Source: Bacillota bacterium
GTDB lineage: Bacteria > Bacillota > Clostridia > Lachnospirales > Anaerotignaceae
NCBI GenBank assembly: GCA_017547125.1
Contig: JAFYQL010000070.1
Span: 1-11,501 of the forward strand
Length of the DNA stretch: 11,501 nucleotides
Direction: 5' to 3'
The position numbers and the translations under genes are program-made. Below, one piece after another: positions 1 to 4,998 of the stretch. The notes below the pieces were generated by a model. The model saw nothing but the letters and a program-made list of their open reading frames with translations. It did no database searches and was not told the origin of the DNA. Every line of letters starts with the position of its first letter. Within the stretch, counting starts at the first letter, position 1.

Positions 1-123
1 AAAAAAAGATGCAATGGAAAATACTTCCAATTGTGCAATGTGCTATACAACGGCTGTGATTTTCAACTAATTTATAATATAAAATCTATGTAAAACTTAC
101 AAAAAAACTCAGTACAGGTAAAA

Positions 124-136
124 TGTTACTGTTACA
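124..136. promoter_or_regulatory. Possible operator dyad upstream of the aldehyde dehydrogenase promoter
   Basis: The 13-bp sequence TGTTACTGTTACA has the form TGTnACnGTnACA, a palindrome with a single mismatched pair. It ends two bases before the -35 hexamer of the promoter at 139-167, where an activator or repressor could act. The regulator is unknown, and a short dyad in AT-rich DNA can arise by chance. Confidence 0.3.
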
Positions 137-138
137 AG

Positions 139-167
139 TTGAATTACGAGACTTGCTGTTGTATACT
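139..167 (+). promoter_or_regulatory. Sigma-A-type promoter of the aldehyde dehydrogenase gene
   Basis: TTGAAT (139-144) and TATACT (162-167) are separated by 17 bp, a good match to TTGACA-17-TATAAT. Transcription would begin near 174, leaving a leader of about 90 nt before the ATG at 263. Other TATAAT strings, at 73-78 and 239-244, lack a convincing -35 at the right distance. Confidence 0.6.
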
Positions 168-262
168 TATGTTGTGATGATGTGCAAGACAAGGGACGAC
201 TATGTCTGTCAGCATGTCAACGAAAAAATTATAGTGTATATAATGAAAGGAAGCGTAGAACA

Positions 263-1615
263 ATGATTCAGGCAAAACTTGACAACGCACGCAAAGCATT
301 AGAACAGATCAAAGATTACACACAGGAACAGATCGACAAATTAGTTTACGAAAGTGCTAAAACAATTTACAAGCACGCAGCTGAACTCGCTAGAGAAGCA
401 GTAGATGAAACAGGTCTTGGTTTCTATGAAGACAAAATTGGTAAAAACACAGATACACCAGCTACATTCTGGGACTATCTTAAAGACAAAAAATCAGTTG
501 GTATCATCAATGAAGATCCATCAAGAGGTCTTATTGAAGTAGCTCACCCAATCGGTGTTATCGCTGCTATCACACCAGCTACAAACCCTAACGTAACACC
601 ACTTGGTAACTTCATGCACGCTCTTAAAGGCAAAAACGCAGTTATCATCGCTCCAGCTCCAAGAGCTAAAAAATCATCAACACATACAGTAAACCTCATC
701 AGAGAAGCTCTCGTTGCTCAGGGTGCTCCAGCTGACCTTATCCAGATTATTGAAGAACCAACAATCGAACTTTCAGCTGAACTTATGGCTAAAGCTGACC
801 TCGTAATCGCTACAGGTAGCACAGGCCTTACAAAAGCTGCTTACTCAAGCGGTACTCCAGCTTACGGTGTAGGCGCAGGTAACCCACCTGTAATCCTTGA
901 CAGAGGTTATGACATCAAAGATGCAGCTGCTAAATCAGTTGTAGCTGTTGGCTCAGACAACGGTATCCTTTGCGACGGCCAGAACCTTTTCCTTTACCCA
1001 GAAGAAGTTGAAGCTGAATTATACGCAGCTATGAGAGCTGAAGGCATCGTAATTTACGAAGATCCAGCTGACGTTGCTAAATTCAGAGAAGCACTCTTCA
1101 TGGAAAACGGCAAACCTGAACCATCACTCGTAGGTAAAGATGCTCCAGTTATCGCTAAAGCTGCTGGCTTCGATATCCCTGCTGAAACAAAAGTACTCGC
1201 TCTTAAAGTTGCTGATATCGGCGCTTGCGACCCACTTAACGAAGAAGTTCTTGGTCCAGTTGTATCAATGAAGGGCTACGACACATTCGAAAACGCTGTT
1301 GACATGGCTATCAGAAACATGGAAGAATCAGGCGGTATCGGTCATACAGCAGGTATCTTCTCAAATGACGAAGCTCACGTTAACTACTATGCTGAAAGAG
1401 TACCTGTAGCACGTGTACTTGTTAACCAGCCAACTCCAGACGCTTGGGGTCCAAAGACAAACTGCCTCTCACCAGCAGTTTCAGAAGGTTGCGGTTCATG
1501 GGGTAACAACATCCTTTGCGGTAACGTTGACTACATCCATATGATCAACGTAACAAAGGTTGTAAGACCACTTGACGTTGAACTTCCAAACGCAGAAGAA
1601 CTTTTCGCTGACTAA
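263..1615 (+). CDS. CoA-acylating aldehyde dehydrogenase family protein (succinate-semialdehyde/sulfoacetaldehyde dehydrogenase type)
   Basis: This 450-residue protein belongs to the NAD(P)-dependent aldehyde dehydrogenase superfamily, in the acylating branch that converts an aldehyde plus CoA to acyl-CoA (SucD, SauS, EutE and the N-terminal part of AdhE). From memory it resembles Clostridium kluyveri SucD throughout: the ITPATNP segment (103-109), AYSSGTPAYGVGAGN (193-207), and SDNGILC with the likely catalytic Cys237. GHTAGIFSN and the GCGSWGNN segment near the C-terminus also fit. There is no N-terminal microcompartment-targeting extension. The ATG at 263 was chosen over an in-frame GTG at 182 because GAAAGGAAG lies about 11 nt upstream and the extra 27 residues have no family character. 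Codon use is strongly biased (CCA, AAC, TAC, GCT), unlike spoIIE, which suggests high expression. The family is clear; the substrate is not, and succinate semialdehyde, sulfoacetaldehyde and simple aldehydes all remain possible. Confidence 0.85.
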   Translation: MIQAKLDNARKALEQIKDYTQEQIDKLVYESAKTIYKHAAELAREAVDETGLGFYEDKIGKNTDTPATFWDYLKDKKSVGIINEDPSRGLIEVAHPIGVIAAITPATNPNVTPLGNFMHALKGKNAVIIAPAPRAKKSSTHTVNLIREALVAQGAPADLIQIIEEPTIELSAELMAKADLVIATGSTGLTKAAYSSGTPAYGVGAGNPPVILDRGYDIKDAAAKSVVAVGSDNGILCDGQNLFLYPEEVEAELYAAMRAEGIVIYEDPADVAKFREALFMENGKPEPSLVGKDAPVIAKAAGFDIPAETKVLALKVADIGACDPLNEEVLGPVVSMKGYDTFENAVDMAIRNMEESGGIGHTAGIFSNDEAHVNYYAERVPVARVLVNQPTPDAWGPKTNCLSPAVSEGCGSWGNNILCGNVDYIHMINVTKVVRPLDVELPNAEELFAD

Positions 1616-1642
1616 TTTAGTGATTTAGTTTAAAGCATATAG

Positions 1643-1675
1643 CTCGGTATACTATTTGGTATACCGAGTTTTTTT
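1643..1675 (+). terminator. Rho-independent terminator of the aldehyde dehydrogenase gene
   Basis: A perfect 10-bp stem, CTCGGTATAC (1643-1652) with GTATACCGAG (1659-1668), has a 6-nt loop and is followed directly by seven T residues. It lies 27 bp after the stop codon. Confidence 0.9.
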
Positions 1676-1679
1676 ATGC

Positions 1680-1709
1680 AAAAAAATAACGGCTCTTTTA
1701 AGAGCCGTT
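1680..1709 (-). terminator. Rho-independent terminator of the degV-family gene, probably bidirectional
   Basis: The arms AACGGCTCTT (1688-1697) and AAGAGCCGTT (1700-1709) pair perfectly. On the minus strand the hairpin is followed by a U-run, read from the seven A residues at 1680-1686. The plus strand also has T-rich sequence after it (TTTTATTGTTTT), so it can back up the terminator at 1643-1675 between these two convergent genes. Confidence 0.85.
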
Positions 1710-1718
1710 TTATTGTTT

Positions 1719-2555
1719 TCAGTTTACTTCAATACCAATCATAAGACCGCCTTTTTCAGCATAGAAACTGCAGAGGCCTGTTGTTCTTTCAATTCTTACG
1801 TTTGCATCCGGATATTCTTCCTTGATTGTGTTTTTAAGCATATTTGCTGCTTCTTCGTTAAAGCAGTGGTCGATAACTACTGTGCCGCCGCAATAACCTT
1901 CTTTTTTCATGCATTTGTAGATAGTTGCGTTGGCTTTTTTAGCACCGCGAGCTTTGTCTGTTGGCTGAATCTGACCATCTTCACTTACGTTGCCCACAAG
2001 ACGAAGACCGATGAGGGATGCAAGTGATGCAACTGCGTGAGGTACACGGCCGTTATTTGCAAGGTTTTTAAGTGATTCAAGGCAGAAGTTAAGTGATGTG
2101 TGGTTTTCTTTGTAGTCCACAACTTCTTTGCATACTGTATCAAAATCTTTGCCTTCAAGGACAAGGTCTCTGATTTTTTCCACAATGAGCTTTGGCTCAG
2201 GGCCTGCTGAGTATGAGTCAAGAACGAATACCTTTCTGTCCGGATGCTCTTCTTCATACTGTGCTTTTGCAACAAGAGCGGCGTTGTAGCTGCCTGAAAG
2301 TGTGCTGATGATAGTTACGCAGTACACTATGTCTGCATCGCCGAAGGCTTCAAGCCATTCGCCTACGTTAGGGCATGATGTTCTTGATGCGCCTTTGTAG
2401 TTGGCAAGATATGTTGCCATTTCGTAAACATCGAGGTTGATATCGTCTACAAATTCTCTTTCGTCAGTAGAAATTTTAAGTGGAACTGATTCAAAATCCA
2501 CGCCTTCAAGGTGATATAAATTGGCTGATGAGTCTGCAAGTATTTTAATGTTCAT
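1719..2555 (-). CDS. DegV family fatty-acid-binding protein (FakB-like)
   Basis: The 278 residues match the usual length of DegV-family proteins. In Gram-positive bacteria these bind a fatty acid and, in the FakB members, present it to the kinase FakA for phosphorylation and entry into phospholipid synthesis. Visible family marks are the N-terminal ILADSSANL (5-13), the SRTSCPN segment (57-63), TIISTLSGSYNAA (81-93) and DSYSAGP (113-119), all expected around the lipid head-group pocket. There is no signal peptide or membrane segment, so it should be cytoplasmic. The start is supported by AGGAGA just upstream on the minus strand. It is a single-gene unit with its own promoter and terminator. 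No fakA-like kinase gene is in the window, so the actual ligand and the link to lipid metabolism are inferred from the family only. Confidence 0.88.
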   Translation of the reverse strand: MNIKILADSSANLYHLEGVDFESVPLKISTDEREFVDDINLDVYEMATYLANYKGASRTSCPNVGEWLEAFGDADIVYCVTIISTLSGSYNAALVAKAQYEEEHPDRKVFVLDSYSAGPEPKLIVEKIRDLVLEGKDFDTVCKEVVDYKENHTSLNFCLESLKNLANNGRVPHAVASLASLIGLRLVGNVSEDGQIQPTDKARGAKKANATIYKCMKKEGYCGGTVVIDHCFNEEAANMLKNTIKEEYPDANVRIERTTGLCSFYAEKGGLMIGIEVN

Positions 2556-2618
2556 TATTGTCTCCTGTTGTAAAGTTTTAAATTCTATTTTATGTGGTTA
2601 TAAAAACTATATAACATA

Positions 2619-2647
2619 ATTTTACAGGATAGATGAAATTTCGTCAA
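2619..2647 (-). promoter_or_regulatory. Sigma-A-type promoter of the degV-family gene
   Basis: On the minus strand, TTGACG (2647-2642) and TAAAAT (2624-2619) are separated by exactly 17 bp. It lies about 64 bp from the DegV start codon and reads away from the promoter of the neighbouring PLP-enzyme gene. Confidence 0.65.
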
Positions 2648-2714
2648 TTATATAAAAGTAATGAAAAAAATGCCTGTTATCATAAGGTTTTTTGGGTGTA
2701 AGACCATATAAATT

Positions 2715-2743
2715 TTGACAATCGGAATTAGTTGTGCGACAAT
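2715..2743 (+). promoter_or_regulatory. Promoter of the threonine-aldolase-like gene, with overlapping repeats
   Basis: A perfect TTGACA (2715-2720) is followed after 17 bp by GACAAT (2738-2743), a 4/6 match to the -10 consensus. GACAAT also occurs at 2717-2722, exactly 21 bp from the second copy, and the dyad TTGT-GCG-ACAA (2732-2742) covers the upstream edge of the -10. These repeats could be a regulator site. The promoter lies 33 bp before the ATG, with the ribosome site AAAGGAG at 2761-2767. Confidence 0.6.
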
Positions 2744-2776
2744 AAAACAAGCAGATATTGAAAGGAGTTTTTTAAT

Positions 2777-3802
2777 ATGCAGTATTTCGCAAGTGACTAT
2801 ATGGAAGGCGCACATCCGCTTATTTTACAACGCCTTATGGAAATAAATATGGAAAAAAATTCTGGATACGGCACAGATGAACATTGTGAAAGAGCAAAAG
2901 AAAAAATCAGAAAGGCATGCAATGCACCTGAGGCTGAAATTTTCTTCCTTGTTGGCGGAACACAGACAAACGCAACAGTTATTGGTGCGGCACTTAAGTC
3001 ATATCAGGGTGTTATTGCGGCTGAAACAGGCCACATAAGCTGTCACGAAGCAGGTGCTATTGAGTATGGCGGACATAAAGTAATCACACTTCCGCAGTAT
3101 AATGGCAAGCTTTCTGCGGCAGACGTTGAAAAATATCTTGAAACATACTATGGCGATGAAACACATGAGCATATTGTTATGCCGGGTATGGTTTATATTT
3201 CACATCCTACAGAATACGGTACAGTTTACACAGAAGAAGAACTTAAGGCGCTTAAGGAAGTTTGTGTGAAATACGATATGTATCTTTATGCTGACGGTGC
3301 ACGTATGGGATATGGTCTTGGTGCTGAAGGTACAGAAGTTACGCTTGAAACAATTGCAAAATACTGCGATATGTTTTACATCGGCGGCACAAAAGTTGGT
3401 GCACTTTTTGGCGAAGCCGTTGTGTTTACAAAACCAAAGACTATTCCACATTTCTTCTCTATCACAAAGCAGAATGGCGCTCTTCTTGCAAAAGGCTGGC
3501 TTTTAGGCACACAGTTTGATGTGCTTTTTACAGATGACCTTTATCTTAAACTTGGCAGAGAAGCAGTACGTCTTGCCATAAAGCTTAAAAATGCACTTAG
3601 AGAAAAGGGATATGAAATTTTTATGGATTCACCTACAAATCAGCAGTTTGTAGTGCTTGAAAACGAAAAAATGAAAGAAATTTCCGAAAAGGTTACATAC
3701 AGCTTCTGGGAAAAACTTGATGAAAACCACACTGTTGTAAGATTTGCAACAAGCTGGGCAACAACAGAAGAAGATGTAGATAAGCTTATTGAAATGCTTT
3801 AA
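2777..3802 (+). CDS. PLP-dependent beta-eliminating lyase/threonine aldolase family enzyme
   Basis: The 341-residue protein has the fold-type I PLP layout of low-specificity L-threonine aldolases, which cleave threonine or allo-threonine to glycine and acetaldehyde. Visible marks are the N-terminal SDYMEGAHP (6-14), the phosphate-binding loop GGTQTN (60-65) and His86 (ETGHISCHEAGA), which should stack on the cofactor ring. YADGAR (171-176) supplies the Asp to the pyridine nitrogen, and IGGTKVGALFGE holds the Schiff-base Lys206. The ATG follows AAAGGAG with 9 nt spacing. The length is normal and the protein is complete and cytoplasmic. Related family members act as other aldolases or beta-eliminating lyases, so the substrate is uncertain. 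It converges on a YheO/DauR-type regulator, a class that includes a known amino-acid-catabolism repressor, which would suit an amino-acid-degrading enzyme; that link is inference. Confidence 0.85.
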   Translation: MQYFASDYMEGAHPLILQRLMEINMEKNSGYGTDEHCERAKEKIRKACNAPEAEIFFLVGGTQTNATVIGAALKSYQGVIAAETGHISCHEAGAIEYGGHKVITLPQYNGKLSAADVEKYLETYYGDETHEHIVMPGMVYISHPTEYGTVYTEEELKALKEVCVKYDMYLYADGARMGYGLGAEGTEVTLETIAKYCDMFYIGGTKVGALFGEAVVFTKPKTIPHFFSITKQNGALLAKGWLLGTQFDVLFTDDLYLKLGREAVRLAIKLKNALREKGYEIFMDSPTNQQFVVLENEKMKEISEKVTYSFWEKLDENHTVVRFATSWATTEEDVDKLIEML

Positions 3803-3810
3803 GATAATAA

Positions 3811-4005
3811 AAAAGCGTATCCAGACGGAGTTGACTTAAGAATACATTATAGTACGGTTATTCAGTATTCTTAAGGAAAATCCGTGAGCGGATTTATAAC
3901 ATAAGAAAACAAACCCGTTTAATTCAAAAATAAAGAACCTTGAGAAATCAAGGTTCTTTGTTTTTGTGTTTTCTTATGTTACCGCTCTAGATGAGATACG
4001 CTTTT
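3811..4005. other. Multi-branched, highly self-complementary intergenic element
   Basis: Almost the whole gap between two convergent genes folds on itself. The outer arms AAAAGCGTATC (3811-3821) and GATACGCTTTT (3995-4005) pair perfectly. Inside lie three hairpins: CTTAAGAATAC/GTATTCTTAAG (3835-3845/3865-3875, 19-nt loop), AAATCCG/CGGATTT (3878-3884/3889-3895, TGAG loop), and a long arm at 3897-3981. The long arm pairs 3897-3911 with 3967-3981 and 3925-3943 with 3948-3966, and is capped by a GAAA tetraloop on the plus strand. GGAG and CTCT (3827-3830, 3985-3988) can add a short inner extension of the outer stem. No ORF is present. It could be a compound terminator, a MITE-like insertion or a structured RNA; the base pairing is certain, the function unknown. 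Confidence 0.75.
3925..3966. terminator. Likely bidirectional terminator hairpin within the branched element
   Basis: A 19-bp stem (3925-3943 with 3948-3966, one T-G wobble) carries a GAAA loop. The core is AAAGAACCTTGA with TCAAGGTTCTTT. A-rich sequence on the left and T-rich sequence on the right give a U-rich run on either strand, so it should stop transcription from both convergent genes. Confidence 0.65.
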
Positions 4006-4015
4006 ATTTTTTGTC

Positions 4016-4687
4016 TTATTTCTTGCCTATGTTTCTGATGTGCATATAAACAGTATTTTTTGAAATGCCCATCATATCTGCAATCTTAACAACTGAGTCT
4101 TTGAAGTTGAAGATGCCTTTTTCGTTAAGCATAGCAATAATTTCTTTGTTCTTGTTTGATGTTGCAATGCTTCTGTCGCTATAAACGATATCGCTTGCTT
4201 CTTTAAGTGATACTCGAAGAAGTTCATCAACGTCTTCAACAAAGCTTTCAGCAAATGAAGTTGATGTTGAAGTTTCAGCTGCATTTGGAACAAGATGAGT
4301 AATTAGTTCTGAAAGTGGTGTGTTGACATAGAAGTTTATGCACATAAGGCCGATGATGTTACCTTTTTCGCCTGTGATACCGATTGAGCAGGATTTAAGA
4401 GGTTCGCCTTTAGCTGTTTTGTTGAAGTATGTCATGTATTTTTCTGAACTTGGGTCGGAAAGATTTTTAACCATAGTGAGACCAAGGTCTGTAATAGGTG
4501 AGCCTTCTTTTCTGCCAGTGTGGTGACCATTTAAAATTTTGATAACGGAATGCTCAAGATTGCCTAAAGACTGAACAACAATTTCGTAGCCTTCTCCGAG
4601 ATAATTAGCAAGGCCTTCTGCAAGCACTTTGTATGATTCAAGTATCTGATAATCGCCTTTCGAAAGGGAAACCGGTTTCTGCTTCAT
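4016..4687 (-). CDS. YheO/DauR-like transcriptional regulator (PAS_6 plus HTH_22)
   Basis: The 223 residues fit the two-domain YheO family. Residues about 13-125 form the PAS-like sensor domain, with the family segment GRKEGSPITD (58-67) and the strand IIGLMCINFYV (111-121). A linker follows, then a C-terminal helix-turn-helix around 197-221 (DSVVKIADMMGISKNTVYMHIRNI), where ISKNTVYMHI is the recognition helix. The start is supported by an excellent AAGGAGG seven bases upstream on the minus strand. The best-known relative, Pseudomonas DauR, represses D-arginine catabolism; the effector here cannot be read from sequence. A promoter and a TTGGCA/TGCCAA dyad lie upstream, suggesting possible autoregulation. 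It converges on the threonine-aldolase-like gene, a plausible but unproven target. Confidence 0.85.
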   Translation of the reverse strand: MKQKPVSLSKGDYQILESYKVLAEGLANYLGEGYEIVVQSLGNLEHSVIKILNGHHTGRKEGSPITDLGLTMVKNLSDPSSEKYMTYFNKTAKGEPLKSCSIGITGEKGNIIGLMCINFYVNTPLSELITHLVPNAAETSTSTSFAESFVEDVDELLRVSLKEASDIVYSDRSIATSNKNKEIIAMLNEKGIFNFKDSVVKIADMMGISKNTVYMHIRNIGKK

Positions 4688-4751
4688 GGTACTGCCTCCT
4701 TAATGAAAATAAGTGCTATGGTGTTAATATTTTTCATCGTTCCTTAATTAA

Positions 4752-4779
4752 AGTATATACGATTTTAAAAAATTGGCAA
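4752..4779 (-). promoter_or_regulatory. Promoter of the YheO-like regulator gene
   Basis: On the minus strand, TTGCCA (4779-4774) and TATACT (4757-4752) are separated by 16 bp. The transcript would start about 60 bp upstream of the start codon. Confidence 0.55.
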
Positions 4780-4793
4780 TAGATTTCTGCCAA
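4773..4793. promoter_or_regulatory. Possible operator dyad over the regulator's -35 box
   Basis: The 6-bp inverted repeat TTGGCA (4773-4778) and TGCCAA (4788-4793), with a 9-bp spacer, covers the -35 hexamer of the YheO-like gene. The centres of the half-sites are 15 bp apart. A protein bound here would block RNA polymerase, so autoregulation is possible. The remaining sequence from about 4794 to 4930 is AT-rich and shows no convincing gene. Confidence 0.35.
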
Positions 4794-4943
4794 AAAAATG
4801 GTAAAAAAACGGAAATTTTTATTAAAAATATCATATTAACTGAAAATATGACAAAATTTAGTTGTGATAATTATTGTGAAAAAGAGCCTTGGTTTAAAAG
4901 GTGTTGGGTGATTTTGATAAAAAAGTTTTTGTTGGCGACGTGT

Positions 4944-4977
4944 TTCGGCATAAAATTTAACCGGTGTGAAATATAAT
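4944..4977 (+). promoter_or_regulatory. Putative Spo0A-controlled spoIIE promoter
   Basis: TTCGGCA (4944-4950) matches the inverted Spo0A box TTCGACA at 6 of 7 positions; on the minus strand it reads TGCCGAA. TATAAT (4972-4977) is a perfect -10. TCGGCA (4945-4950) as the -35 gives a 21-bp spacer, which is too long for normal sigma-A promoters but is what has been described for B. subtilis spoIIE, where Spo0A compensates. A weaker 5/7 box, TGGCGAC, lies at 4933-4939. The start would fall near 4984, only a few bases before the ribosome site, which is tight. Confidence 0.45.
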
Positions 4978-4998
4978 TTTTGCCATGGAGGGATTACT

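Noticed and set aside
10..37. Imperfect dyad around TGGAA-AATAC-TTCCA at the left edge
   Set aside because: Only five bases per arm pair perfectly, it is more than 100 bp from the promoter, and its upstream context is outside the window.
182..262. GTG-initiated N-terminal extension of the aldehyde dehydrogenase
   Set aside because: It has no ribosome site at a suitable distance, starts close to the predicted transcription start, and adds 27 residues without family similarity. The ATG at 263 has GAAAGGAAG upstream.
1656..2027. 123-codon plus-strand frame after the aldehyde dehydrogenase
   Set aside because: It begins inside the terminator and runs antisense through the degV-family gene. Its Phe/Cys-rich composition is typical of a shadow frame.
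3200..3506. Small frames on both strands inside the PLP-enzyme gene
   Set aside because: They are out-of-frame shadows of a clearly functional coding sequence.
3811..4005. The branched element as a CRISPR array, tRNA or known riboswitch
   Set aside because: There are no regularly spaced direct repeats and no cloverleaf with a T-arm. It lies downstream of both genes, where a riboswitch would not act, and I recognise no known riboswitch core.
4773..4976. 67-codon open frame between the regulator and spoIIE
   Set aside because: It has no ribosome binding site and an AT-rich random composition, and it covers the regulatory DNA of both neighbours.
4966..4998. Upstream ATG for spoIIE
   Set aside because: It overlaps the predicted -10 TATAAT and lacks a ribosome site, whereas the ATG at 4999 has GGAGGG at the correct distance.
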